A stretch of 42,194 bases of DNA from Hypsibius dujardini (GCA_001579985.1 LRSR01001061.1:1-42194); one strand, 5' to 3'; shown: positions 1 through 10,879, counted from the first letter of the stretch. Numbers and translations are program-made. The notes: generated from the sequence alone by a model not told the origin.

Positions 1-549
1 CGCGGATCTTTTAAACGGACCAAATTGGAAAATTTATCTCTTGTCCACTGTGCGAAATTTGAAGTCTTATTGCCGGATGTGCTTATCTGATGCTCAATCT
101 TCAGGAACAAATAATTCTCCTTAACATCTGAACGACCGATTTATTTAAATAAAAGAGTCGTCCGAAACAGTGGTGAACGTTGTCTTGGCTGACTTAATAA
201 TTTGTGCTAAATCGCTTTGTCGGTACCGCGACTCAGACGACGAGCTACACGGTTAGCAATAAGGTATATGAATGCAGGAAAAATATTGACAAGCATCTCA
301 AAAATATCTTTTAAAATGCTCCAAATGCGTAGTTTGTATTCGGATGACTGCACCAATACTCTGATATTTAATAAGGGATAAGCGGTTGTCAATTCCCTAG
401 GGAGTCGGTCCAATTTACAGCACAGTGCCAAACCAGTCCCAACGTGACATTTCTTCAAATGGCAAAACCCTGATCTAGTTGGATGCAGAGGAATATCGCT
501 CTTTTTTTTCGCAATTAACATCGCAAACGCAGCGGCCGTTTTTACCCTT
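1..549. other. no gene recognised
   Basis: AT-rich sequence with only short, unsupported open frames. I see no splice-bounded exon, repeat or RNA gene here. Confidence 0.5.
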
Positions 550-1085
550 CAAGCTTCAGTTCCTGAGACAAATTTCACATGCCCTCCCATGCAGTCCAAT
601 GCAGCGTCCATCGCGCTTGACTTCGACGCTAAGTTCTTCCTCCAGGTCGGCCCACACGCTTCTCGATCCAGACTATTTATGTGACGACTAAAAATGTTTT
701 CTCATGATTATGTTAAAACGAAAAGGTCAAAGGGAGAAACTTTCCCATCAACTGCAGCCATCAGCTACAGGTGGAAAACGTGGAGGGTAACGAAGACAGC
801 TTGATTGGCGGAAATGACGACCGCATTGCGGCAGACTCCGTCGGGACGGACAAACAAAACGATGCGGTAGTCAGTATCGCCAGTTTGCCTTACATCACCG
901 TTGACCCCAACACGGGCAGGGTAGTTTTTAAGCCACAGCCATAGCTCCGCAGGACGCTGGGCTGACCTTCACGCTCACTGCCACACAGGGCTTCGTAAAG
1001 CAGGAAGACATTGTCCGGTGCACTGACGCTTTGGGAGCATTGAGCAACCCGGTCACCTTCTGGGTAAACCGTCGATCCGTTCATC
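550..1085 (+). pseudogene. decayed secreted-type module, copy 1
   Basis: Unrecognised host sequence. Conceptual translation gives a first block at about 550-635 (ASVPETNFTC ... IALDFDAKFFLQ) and a second block at about 722-1066 (FPINC, then IAADSVG, SLPYITVDPNTGRVV, FTLTATQGFVKQ, VRCTDALGA). A stop and frame change follow VFKPQP near 920, so the second block cannot be read in one frame. The same ordered blocks recur at 1844-2363, which is why I treat them as coding in origin. An intron is possible between the blocks: an acceptor-like AAAAG precedes GTCAAAGGG near 721, and the donor is weak. Conserved cysteines suggest an extracellular protein. No family is recognised. Confidence 0.45.
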
Positions 1086-1092
1086 CTAAAAA

Positions 1093-1240
1093 CTTTCCCA
1101 ATCGTATGTTCTACCGCTAGAGACTTTCCCAATCGTACCCTCTGGAGGCTTTCCCAATCGTACCCTCTGGAGGCTTTCCCAATCGTACGTCCTAATGGGT
1201 TGTCCCAGTCGTACGTCCTAAGAGACTTTCCCAATCGCAT
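1093..1240. repeat. minisatellite, about 25-bp unit
   Basis: About five imperfect tandem units built on the core CTTTCCCAATCGTA, with CTCTGGAGG or CGTCCTAA spacers. It directly follows the first decayed module. Confidence 0.75.
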
Positions 1241-1843
1241 GTCGCTGTTCTACATTTGCAGCTAGAGTTTCCTGTCTGCTCGAGCTGATCCACCGTCCGT
1301 GGAAGGCTGTCGAAAATCAACACATTCGCCATATGCGTGATGAAACACACGCGGCTCCCAAGATGCAACGTTTTTAATTTCCGGATCAATTGCGAAATTG
1401 TTTCCCGTACGACTTCCTGCGCAATTTGTACTGTAAAGCGCATTTTGAATTCACTAACAAAAACATAACCAAGCGATCTAAGATTCCTCACGTGGGCATT
1501 TGAAAGAAATCCGATTTGAATCCGGTCAACAACAACCATTTTTGCGATGTCATGAGATACAGTGAATACAAAGTTTAGAAGAACTAAAAAGGGAAAGGTT
1601 AGTTTTATATTCCCTCCAAAATGTACAGTATCTGAGAATAGAGTTTCATGATGCGATGACATATATATAAACTCAGAATTTTCCAATTGCTACAGCGCAG
1701 AAGCTCTAGCTTCTGTCTTTCAATCCAGTTTCTAAAATTAATAGCACTGCCTGTTCAAAATGAGATCTCTCAAAACTATTACGCCAGTGACCATTTGTGC
1801 GGTCTACTACGTAGGCAACACTTAAACCCAGAGAACTTTCGCT

Positions 1844-2363
1844 ATTCGGGCGTCCGTTCCCGAGGCAAATTTTACGTGCGTTAAGAACTACCCTGCCCTA
1901 CCACAAGACTCCTTCATTGCTCTTGACCTTGGTGGAATTTATTTCTACAGGTCTGTAAGTTTTATCTTCTCGTGTCGGGTCATAAGAATACAATTAAAAC
2001 CCAGTTGTCTAAAGATAGCAAGTGACGGGGACCTTTTCATCAACTGTCCATACATCAGAATTCTCAAAGTCACCGCCACCAAGCCTAGTGAATTGATTGG
2101 TGCCGACGACGGCATCGCTGCAAACTCTGTTGGCAAGACACTTCGAAGCGATCCTGTTGAGAGGGCGGTCAGTTTGCCTTACATTGCCCTAGTATCTGAC
2201 ACGGGCATGGTAGTGTTACAGGCACAACCAAATAGTGGAACTGGCTCCGGAAGACGAGGGTTAAACTTTCAGTTTACTTGCAGAGAGCCTTCTAGTTCGA
2301 CAGCAGAATGAGGTGCAGTGTACCGTCGCTAAGGGAGCGGTCACCCTCCCCATCACCGTCTGA
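1844..2363 (+). pseudogene. decayed secreted-type module, copy 2
   Basis: Paralogue of the module at 550-1085, same strand. Block one (about 1844-1953) reads ASVPEANFTC ... SFIALDLGGIYFY. Block two (about 2016-2363) reads DLFINCPY, LIGADDGIAANSVG, VSLPYI, TGMVVLQAQP, LNFQFTC, then after a one-base frame change VQCTVAKGAVTLPITV and a stop. The break lies at a different place from copy 1, so the copies decayed independently, or each uses splicing I cannot resolve. A GTAAGT-like donor lies near 1956 and an acceptor CTAAAG near 2015, so the block boundary looks like a shared intron position. Function unknown. Confidence 0.45.
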
Positions 2364-2550
2364 GTATGTTGGAGAAATTTCTGCATGTCTATATGCTTAT
2401 TCTATCAGTACCGTTTTTAATTATAGTTGGGCTTCCCAGTCTGCGACGCGACATGCCAACAGCTGCCACCGTACATCACTGCAGTAACATTGCTATGAAA
2501 CGCTGACTGTAAAATAGCTGACTTGTCTGTAAGACGAAGACCGTAACCGT

Positions 2551-2773
2551 CAGTGGCGCGCCGACGGGGGGTGTTTTGTTGATCTAAACCCCCCCCCCCC
2601 TCGAAAGTAAAAGAAGTGCCCTAAAGATCCCCCATTTAGAGAAAAACACCATGATGGAGAGTTGTCATGCAATACTCCCCCCTTAAGTTCTATCGGAAAT
2701 ATTTAGGATACAATAAAAAATAAATTTTGGAAAAAATAACACCCCCCTCACACCAAAGCTCGGCGCGCCACTG
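2551..2773. mobile_element. non-autonomous hAT-type MITE (223 bp)
   Basis: Ends are CAGTGGCGCGCCGA and its reverse complement, TCGGCGCGCCACTG. The element is flanked by a perfect 8-bp direct repeat GTAACCGT (2543-2550 and 2774-2781). An 8-bp target duplication with CAG...CTG ends is typical of hAT transposons. The interior is non-coding with C/G runs. Confidence 0.88.
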
Positions 2774-3688
2774 GTAACCGTGCCCCACAAGTAGCTGTTC
2801 CTTGTTGAGATGAGTTTCATTACTTATCCGGGGTGGGTGGAATAAATTCTTGGGTTACTTTGCTTGAGTGAAAAATAAATATCAATCATAATGGGTAGTA
2901 CTTTTGAAAGATATTCCTGATGCTTGACCTGCAGGGCCACGCTCCTTTCGTTCTAGACTCTTTATCCCGTGAACTAGTTCTGCAAGTGTTTTTTATTTGA
3001 AGAACAGAAGTTACAGCAACAGGCTCGTATGTTTAACTACGGTACCGGCGATTGCTTCTGCACATTTTTATCATTATTTACGATGAGATGCTTCCACATA
3101 GATTCGTTTACTCACAACGCCCTTATTACTCAACATATTTTTACTCCATATGAGAGAAAGCCACCTCGCACCTAATAAGGTAGCACTTGTCCTAATTTAG
3201 CGAGCTCCTAAACATTAGCGATCGAATGCAGCACATTTGGGTTTTATTACATCCCAAGAATGTCACCGTTAACATTTATTTTTAACTACCTCTGTCCGAG
3301 CAACGCCGCGCAATCATGTCATCAACGGCGACAAAAAGGCACATCGGTTAATTCCCCACGACCGTGTCCTCAATTGGTAAAACTTGAGCAAAATACCGAT
3401 TACCCTGACACACCCTGTATAAACCTGCAACGCATAAGGCTTGACCTAACTGTTTGTGATCCTCTGTGCATGAATAGCCAAAGTATTCTTTGCAATGTTC
3501 ATTGCAGCACTCCAATTGCTCCTTTAATGGATGCTGTGGACGTCAGCGAGCCGGCATACAATGTTGGGTCGGTTCTCTCTTGAGATCCGTTAATAAAAAC
3601 GATCAAGGCCAAAGTAATCCCCGCTCAACCCTTTGTCCGACGATCGAGTCATAACCCCATTCGAGCTGTTTGTCCATTCATCGTGGCA
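2774..3688. other. intergenic, no gene recognised
   Basis: No splice-consistent coding sequence. An open frame at 3260-3583 has no recognisable content and no promoter or splice support. Confidence 0.5.
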
Positions 3689-3695
3689 TATAAAA
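3689..3695 (+). promoter_or_regulatory. TATA box of the GPCR gene
   Basis: TATAAAA lies 62 bp upstream of the ATG at 3757, which would put the transcription start near 3720 and give a short leader. It is the clearest core promoter in the window. Confidence 0.6.
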
Positions 3696-3756
3696 GGAGC
3701 ATATTTGGATAGCTCTCGCGGGTTTCGAATACCATTTTTGTATAAACACTGCAGAC

Positions 3757-5057
3757 ATGAAGACGCTGATGACCCGTGACCGGCAACGGGAAATGATCTC
3801 CGAGATGGATCAGCACCACAACACAATTCTAGGCGGCCTGAGCCGAGTCCACGAGAGCAACAACGTGACCTTTACTATGCCGCACCACAATTCCTCGCTG
3901 TCTCATCATAAACACCACGAAGAGATGTCGGTCCTGTCCTCACGGCTTTGCATCGCGTTCGGTTCCATCCTGATCTTGCTCGCAATCATCCTCAACCTCC
4001 ACGACCTGTACAAGCTGTGGTTCACCCGGCGTAAATGGAGCAGCACCCACGTGTTCCTCTTCGCACTGGCCATTTCGGACTTGCTCGTAGCATTCCTGGC
4101 CTTTCCCGGCTTCATCGTCTACACGTCATCTCAGGAAACTTGGCCATTGGGTGTTAACCTCTGCCTCTTGTGGTTGTATGTCGACTGGATCACCACCATC
4201 ACCACCTCCACATTCGTCATGATCATTTTCGTTAACCACATCATCATCTTCTACGTGCCAGAGGTCACACATAAAATACCGGGAGCATCCGCATCCGCAG
4301 TAGGCTTGTTCCTTTATGCAAATATGCTTCTGCTGCCCGTATATGTAAGCAAAAACAGAATTGAAGGCTGAGAGACAAACAAACAGGCAGGCAGATGAAC
4401 AAATAAAAAAGAAGACAGACACACAGACACACAAATAGACAGACAGACAGACAAACAGACAGACAAGACAAGATCGGTCCATTTAATGTGGTCTTGTTGT
4501 CTATTCTGCTCTGTTTTCAGGTTTCGGACAGTATGGGAATCGTAGGAAAAGACAGCTCGGAATCCATCTGCTTCATTCGCACGTACGAGCATTCGAAATG
4601 GCAGATCGCGTATTTCGTATGTGGCTGTTACCTGCCTGCCATCGTTGTGGTCGTTTCATGCTTGGTTATCCGAGGGCGACTCTCAAGATCAAGCTCTCGC
4701 GTAGCTGCACCAGCAGGCACGGTTTTATCTGTAATATCCTTAAACAACACTGCGGAAGTCGGCAAACCTGAGCAATCCAGGCAAATGTCATCGGACAGTG
4801 CAAGCAGCTCTATACCGATGAAGAAAGAGCGTGACCTTCTCCAACACTCGTCCGTAATCGCGTTAGGAGTGGTCTTTCTCTTCTGCTGGACACCTGGCTA
4901 CATCTACGACCTCCTCGACGCTTACGCAAACTTCGAAAGCCACGCCTGGGACATGATGAGCTTTTGGCTAATCTATCTCTGCGCTTTTTTAAATCCTATT
5001 GCAATACATCTGCCGAAAACTGCTAAGACCATTGGGAAATTTTGGTCAAAGACGTAA
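3757..5057 (+). CDS. rhodopsin-family (aminergic-like) GPCR with altered DRY motif
   Basis: Exons 3757-4344 and 4521-5057, 374 aa. Seven hydrophobic segments are visible. The ~60-residue N-terminus is His-rich with NVT and NSS glycosylation sequons. Class A landmarks: LAISDLL in TM2; C136, W139 and D143 in TM3, spaced as in biogenic-amine receptors (3.25/3.28/3.32); C213 in ECL2 as disulfide partner; CWTP (318-321) in TM6; NPIAI (354-358) in TM7. The TM3 DRY position reads N160-H161-I162 and the NPxxY tyrosine is Ile358. The third intracellular loop is short, Ser-rich and could be phosphorylated. D143 suggests an amine ligand and the TM6-TM7 region recalls muscarinic or histamine receptors, but the ligand is unknown. 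The 176-bp phase-0 intron holds an ACAG repeat. Plasma-membrane location is inferred from the family. Confidence 0.88.
4378..4466. repeat. (ACAG)n simple repeat in GPCR intron
   Basis: Imperfect ACAG/ACAC tetranucleotide tract filling the centre of the GPCR intron. Confidence 0.85.
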
Positions 5058-5164
5058 TTTTGCATCACAAGCGCATGTGCACAGCTTTTTTCACGCTACA
5101 AAATCTTCATTCTGTTTTATGGGGCATACCGCTAAATTACCTCACGATAGACCAGGACAGTCAC

Positions 5165-5170
5165 AATAAA
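5165..5170 (+). terminator. polyadenylation signal of GPCR gene
   Basis: AATAAA lies 108 bp after the GPCR stop codon. Confidence 0.55.
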
Positions 5171-5445
5171 GGGAAATGACTAACTCGGAAGTGCACAATT
5201 CAATTACAATAGTCCGGGTAGAATCATGAGCACTTTCACTTTTACTTCAAAGTTACATATAAAAAAATAGAAATGCAAACCTGGTAGTTCACTCGAACAG
5301 ACTCCAACAGATGCAACCCCATCGGATTTAAAGTCACGGAAATCGTGACAAACAGGGTTAGGCACTTAAAATGATAAAACGCAAAAAAAGAACCGTTGAA
5401 AGCGGCCAACACGAACAGCTGCGCACTGCACCGCGAACAGCTGCT

Positions 5446-5534
5446 GCGCACCGCACCTGCGCACCGCACCTGCGCACCGCACCTGCGCACCGCACCTGCG
5501 CACCGCACCTGCGCACTGCACCTGCGCACCGCAC
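5446..5534. repeat. 13-bp minisatellite
   Basis: About seven head-to-tail units of GCGCACCGCACCT with one variant unit. It lies 29 bp past the ILK stop codon, so it is probably in the ILK 3' UTR. Confidence 0.85.
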
Positions 5535-5562
5535 CGATCATCCGCCGCTGGAGGATGTTTGT

Positions 5563-8500
5563 CTAACGTTGCATCTTCTCAATGATCGGCAGGACCATTT
5601 CAAATGACGGTCGTTTCCCGGGATTCTCATTCATGCAGATGGAGATGAGGCGAGCAATATGGTGGGACACTCCGGGTGGTGTTGTCAGTCTCATCCCCTC
5701 GAGAGCGACCTAGAGGAATAACGGTCAAAAGTGTTCGTAAAGCGTTCATAAACGACAGAATTTCGTGGAGTGGACCTACCCTCATTCCAATCTCCATGGG
5801 GGACAATTCCGAAAAGGGCACCTGACGAGTCTGCAGTTCCCAGAGAACAACAGCGAAGCTCCACATGTCGGCTGACTTGACATTACTGTCTTCCGGGCGA
5901 CGTTGAAGTGCTTCCGGTGCGGTCCAGGCCGGATGGTATAGCTTGCCCTTGTCCTGGAAGGAGAACTTGGCGTCTGCCATGCTCAGCCGAGCCGTCAGGT
6001 CTTCGTCAATCTGCAAAGTAAAAGAGTTGAAAGGGATGCATTCGTAACTGATCACGTGACAAAAACCTTGCACTGACCGAATTAAGCACTTTAACTCGCA
6101 GTTGTGTAAAACAGCCATGCGTCGAACGAGTGTAATGGCTTAACTCGGTTAGCGTAAGGTTTTTGCCACGTGTAAACCCGCAGACTTACCATAACATGTT
6201 TGCTGTTCAAGTAAAACCGCTTGACGACGGGATTCAGCGAATGCAAAAATGACATTCCGCGAGCAATGTCCAAGGCGAAACGAATTGCTTGCAGTTGATC
6301 GACCACGACACCTATCGAGATGTTTGTGAGATTAGGATTCAACGGGTACCAGGCAAACGCTTTGGGTTGAATCACTACATGGGTTGAATCAGTCGGGTGG
6401 CGGAGGGCGCCACGAGTGTAAATTGTAAACAACACTCATTCAGCTTCACACACACCGCCTGTGGCGCCCTCCGCCACCCGACTGATTCAACCCATGTAGT
6501 GATTCAACCCAGAGCGTTTGCCTGGTACGCCTTAAGAAATTGTATGAAATCCACGACAGCGAAACACCTACGAGATTCACGGTGGAGAATGTCATAGAGG
6601 GTGCCATTGGGCATGTACTCGGAGACTATATAGAGATTAGGAGGTTGGGAGAATCCGCCCAACACACCGAGGATGTTGGGGTGGGAGAAGATGCGATGCT
6701 TGGGATACTCTTCGTTGAAGTCACGCGGAACGCGCGGGGTCACCTCTCGGATGCGCAGGACTTTGGTCACTACCTCCTTGCCTTGGTAGCGCCCCTTCCA
6801 GGTCTAGATAAACAGCAGAACTAAAGCCAAACGCACTGAACGGCGAGATCATTATCAACACAAACCTCGCCCGAAGGGACGGTGGCTAGCTTCAGAGTCA
6901 ACTGGAGGTTATGGATATCCAAGCCGGTGATCGCCGACTGGCGGGACAAGCTTCGATCAAGCGTCTCTGTTTGCAAAACAAAAACGGTTATTCCAACTCC
7001 ACACAAACTCCGACCGTCAGTGTGTTCTTTCGTACTGGTCCGCATTCGAGTCGACATCGACGAGTGGTCCTGTTTGTATGCAATTTTGCGCATGTCTAGA
7101 CCAAGCTGTCGTCCGTAGTCTGTAAAACAATGAGAAACCCAACAAATTACAGTATGACCGTACAAAACAGATCCAGAAAGGGGAATGGAGTATGAAGCAA
7201 AGCATACGAAATGGCTTGAAACAGACAGTTTTGGGCTAGTAAGGATACTCACTTATGCAACCGGTACATACCTTCGAGCTGTTCGCGATATCGTGGTCGA
7301 CGACATTTGTCCAGTGGAGTGTCGCCGTACTTGTTGCAAACGGTCAGCTGGGCACCATGTTGAATCAGATCCTGAAGCAATAGTCGCATGGTCAGACGCA
7401 AGGGTATCCACGAGTAAACTTACTACCCACTTCTGCAATTTGGTCGAATCCGAAGAAGCAAGCGTAGTGAAGTGCGGTGTTGCCATGCTCGTTGACGAAA
7501 TTCACATCCGCCTTATTCCGGAGAAGCTAATAGAAAAAGCCGTGGATCAAGACAATGCTCAACGGTTTGTCCATTAAACCCTTAATCCGTTTAACCGTCT
7601 ACCCTCCATCACCACCCATCGCCAAAAAGTACCTTCTGGACGATGTCTCGATGTCCGTGCGCCGCCGCTAAGTGGAGCGGTGTATCGTCGCCCATGTTGG
7701 TTTGATTGATGCGTGCTCCCCGCGAGAGGAGCATGTCCACCACGGCGACGTGTCCTTCCTTGGCGCCCCAATGAAGCAGACTGAACCCGTGATCGTCCCT
7801 GTAGACACAAGAAATCAAAATAATGCGGACTGACAAGCAGACACTGATAGATAAGACAATACTTAGTGTGGAATCCAATCCCAACCTGATCCCCCTTGAT
7901 ACAGTGATAGGCAATACGAAACCGCACAAATAATGCAGTACTATGGTATACTATTCAATTCAAACAATCAATTTTCCGACAACTATCACAGGGATGTATA
8001 ATCAATCAATCGATGTAACGTATCATCAATCAAAAAGAAATGTTACAATCTAATCATATTGCGCTGTTTTAAAACAAAAGTGTAATTTCACGAGTTTCTA
8101 ATTAGATAGAAAAATTCGGATAAAACGGATAGTAAGGGATGAGAAGGGGGAGCAATGCAATGACGCGCTACCGCTGATGTGTTGCGTGCTAAAAATCATG
8201 CCCATATTTGGAGGCGCCCAATCACTGCATCACTCAAGTCACGCAACGCATCCGAAAAACTCCCTGCCACCATTCCACCTACCCGAGATTCATATCATGT
8301 TCGGTGTCATCCAGCCACACTCGAATTTGGAAGGCCTAAAAACACAACAAAAGCACAATTTAATCATAAGAACACCGTGTTCCAGCCAAGTGCGGCCAAG
8401 ACGCCATTCAAAGCCTTGTTAACCGGCTGAGCATGGCCGCAACACTCCAATATCTCAAATAAACGATTCCAACAGAAACTTACATTTCCTTCCCGACACC

Positions 8501-8570
8501 ATTGGTAGACATCCTCCATGCCCTGCGTGGTCTGCACGCGGATCACGGTTTTTAGCTGCTCGAACGTCAT
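5563..8570 (-). CDS. ILK: integrin-linked kinase (pseudokinase), complete
   Basis: Exons on the minus strand: 8570-8484, 8335-8283, 7798-7633, 7526-7431, 7371-7272, 7119-6866, 6803-6572, 6311-6190, 6010-5780, 5709-5563; 495 aa, family about 450. All phases match. The order is ankyrin repeats ([47 protein letters not shown]), a linker, then the kinase-like domain. Lys266 (VVTKVL) is kept. The catalytic loop reads VVKRFYLNS in place of HRD, and the DFG position is MADAKF, as expected for the ILK pseudokinase; WTAPEAL is kept. ILK scaffolds integrin tails to PINCH and parvin at adhesion sites. A second in-frame ATG at 8519 begins [12 protein letters not shown] and matches the usual family start, so the first 17 residues may be untranslated. 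Part of exon 6866-7119 is longer than in other ILKs and could hide a small intron. Introns carry two foldback elements. Confidence 0.95.
6053..6172. mobile_element. foldback MITE family C, copy 1 (ILK intron)
   Basis: Inverted repeat with arms CACGTGACAAAAACCTTGC and GTAAGGTTTTTGCCACGTG around a short loop, about 120 bp. Related copies lie at 19961, 25331, 36128, 37357 and 41675. CACGTG cores sit at both tips. Confidence 0.85.
6347..6527. mobile_element. long-arm palindromic MITE (ILK intron)
   Basis: Two nearly perfect arms of about 65 bp, starting TACCAGGCAAACGCT and ending AGCGTTTGCCTGGTA, separated by about 45 bp. It lies within the ILK intron between exons 6572 and 6311. The high arm identity suggests a recent insertion or arm homogenisation. 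Confidence 0.85.
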
Positions 8571-9106
8571 CTTGGAAATTCAGGGATGCGTTGAGAGGGC
8601 AAGATTCCTTCCGTGCAGCTTCCCTTCCCTCCAAAGAAGGTTTTAACTCACTCACGCCCGCGTCCTGCTACAGCTTTTGGAGGGTTGGGGAAACAGCCGA
8701 AAAAGCCTTAAATTTTCGGCAGAATCAGTGCGGTATCGGGCGTGAAAAACAGAACAAGAGGAATAAAAAACACCAACAAAACTAATAGCCGAAAGAAATA
8801 CCAACTAGGCTACAAAAATATATCCGTAAAACATAGCCCCTGGTTTACTGTTGATCGTTGTGTTTCAAACCGGAACTTGTTCTCGGCTATATTTACGTAA
8901 ATTCTATCTGGCTGCACCGAGCCATTCGGCTCAACAAGAGCCTCGTTCCATTTGGTGAGCCGATCAGACAACTAAATTGTTGGATGACGTCCTCAGAAAA
9001 ATCAATTCCCTATTTTTTCTTTGCCCGTTCTTCAACTGAGTTCGGGCATCGGATGTCTTAACATTAGTCGCCAGAATTTCCCCATTACTCAAGAGCTTCA
9101 TTTACT
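8571..9106. promoter_or_regulatory. divergent intergenic region ILK / AP1S
   Basis: 536 bp between the two start codons, presumably holding both promoters and 5' UTRs. I see no clear TATA box and no coding sequence. Confidence 0.4.
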
Positions 9107-10362
9107 ATGGTAAGTACTAAAGGTTATCCTATTCCCTCTGGGAAAGAGATTTCGTTCTCTCGTTTGTGATTTTAATGAATTTTGTTGGTTGGTTGGTTGA
9201 TTGGTTGATCGATTAGTTAGTTGGTTGCTTCGTTGGTCGATTGATTGGTTGATTGGCTTAGTCACGGTTTCCTTTCTAATTTCAGATTCAGTTCATGCTC
9301 CTCTTCAGCCGGCAAGGCAAACTTCGCCTTCAAAAGTGGTACGTCGCCACGGAGGAAAAGCAAAAAAAGCGAATCTCACGGGACCTCATCAATGTCGTGC
9401 TACAACGGAAGCCGAAAATGTGCAGTTTTCTTGAGTGGAAAGACATGAAAATTGTATACAAACGGTATGACGATGATGATCCCCTTCGTTTATTCCTGTT
9501 GCCATTGATTTTTGGGGTATGTTTGGGAGAGTTTTTATACAACCTTCCGTCGCGTTTAGGTATGCGAGCCTGTATTTTTGCTGTGCAGTGGATTCCACCG
9601 ACAACGAATTGATTACTCTGGAAATCATCCATCGCTACGTGGAGCTTCTGGATAAATATTTCGGATCTGTCTGCGAGCTGGATATTATTTTCAACTTTGA
9701 AAAGGCCTACTTTATTTTGGACGAGTTCATCCTCGGCGGGGAGGTTCAGGAGACGAGCAAAAAGAACGTACTCAAGGCGATATCTCAACAGGATGTCATG
9801 CAAGAGGTTTGTCTTCCTATAGTCCAACGAAAAGATTGAGTACTGTATTTTCGCGTTAGACAGGGACAGCGTACGAGATGTGGAACGTTTAATCGGCCAC
9901 GCGGCGCTTGTGCTGTGTGCACGGTGCACACAAGCCGTGCACACGTTCCAATCCAGTACCACTGTCCCTGTCTAACGCGAAAAGAGGCGGGGCAGGGGGT
10001 GGTCTTCAAACAATCGAACAATCAACCACCTAACCAGCCCCTGCTCCGCCCCTTTTGCCCATACCCCGGACCCTCCAGTGTACACAATCTTACCGTTGAT
10101 TGTATGTCGGGTATTCTTTGACTGATTGATCATATCGACACACATCGAGACCATTTTCCCCAAGAAGTCAAACCAAAAGTACTTCTGTGTATGTTAACGA
10201 ATCAAGCAATCAATCAAAGGGTTTGGCAAGTAATCGGTATTCTAAGTTGGAGCCTTTTTAGTTCCATTTCTTTCGATATTAAGACTTAATTTCCCTCTTT
10301 TGTTTCTCATTTTGAAGGATGAAGCAGTTACGTCAGCCTTGGAGGAGTTCGGACTTGTCTAG
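9107..10362 (+). CDS. AP1S: AP-1 clathrin adaptor sigma subunit
   Basis: Exons 9107-9109 (ATG only), 9286-9464, 9560-9806, 10318-10362; 157 aa, the usual length for AP-1 sigma (157-158). The translation is nearly collinear with vertebrate AP1S1/2: [70 protein letters not shown] and [10 protein letters not shown]. It ends [11 protein letters not shown], matching the AP-1 rather than AP-2 C-terminus. The longin-fold small chain stabilises the AP-1 core and, with gamma, reads dileucine sorting signals at the trans-Golgi network and endosomes. The first coding exon is just the start codon, followed at once by GTAAGT, so the start depends on splicing to 9286. The third intron carries two foldback elements. 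Confidence 0.97.
9841..9984. mobile_element. foldback MITE family B, right tip lost (AP1S intron)
   Basis: The left end TACTGTATTTTCGCGTTAGA is mirrored by TCTAACGCGAAAAG on the right, with CAGGGACAG/CTGTCCCTG continuing inward. The loop contains a GCACACAAG palindrome. The last bases of the right tip are missing where family A sequence begins. Confidence 0.8.
9985..10104. mobile_element. truncated foldback MITE family A, copy 3
   Basis: Interior and right arm (CTGCTCCGCCCCTTTTGCCC, then CCGTTGATTGTA) match the elements at 25661 and 38599. About 50 bp of the left arm is absent and replaced directly by the family B element. Confidence 0.85.
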
Positions 10363-10879
10363 CTGAAAACCCAGATTGAGCCCCCCACTCACAAAATACA
10401 AGATCCCCCCTTTTTACATTCCTCCACGGCAGCTGTTTTGAATGAATCTTTTGCCCTTTTTTATTACTTCACCTGTCGTTTTATCCGACGTTTTAGTCCT
10501 GGCCTACCACTTGCACGAGAGTTGCCGATCTTTTCCGTCACACCTTTTACAAATCTCGTTTTCTACAACCTTTTGCTGTTTTGAATTTTTGAAAACCGAT
10601 ACGATTATTTTCCAAGTTCCAACTTATTTTTTGGCAATTGGGAAGTATAAAACGGCTCTGTGTTTGATTATTTTAGGAGGAAATTCCCACGGGCGTATTC
10701 GAAGACCATGGGTTAGGATAAAGCCACAAGGGAAAGCCCGAATCCGACATGACCGGTCTTCTATTTGCGCATCACCAATTGGAGCGTTTCATTTCGCAAA
10801 CTGTCTTCGCGGGAAGACTGCAGTTAATGCCCGATTCAGAGCGTTGCAGGCTCAAGTCTACCCACCATAGTTCCTAGTA
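10363..10879. other. intergenic, no gene recognised
   Basis: Probable AP1S 3' UTR, then non-coding sequence. The open frame at 10442-10870 has no recognisable content, starts inside the likely UTR and has no splice support. Confidence 0.5.

Noticed and set aside
1192-1686. 164-residue open frame on the minus strand
   Set aside because: Reads partly protein-like but runs into the minisatellite, has no recognisable domain, no splice or promoter support, and lies between two plus-strand decayed modules.
3757-4371. GPCR as two separate genes
   Set aside because: Exons 3757-4344 and 4521-5057 join in phase 0 at GT-AG sites and together give seven helices.
10442-10870. 142-residue open frame after AP1S
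   Set aside because: Overlaps the probable 3' UTR, no homology recognised, composition like the surrounding T-rich non-coding sequence.
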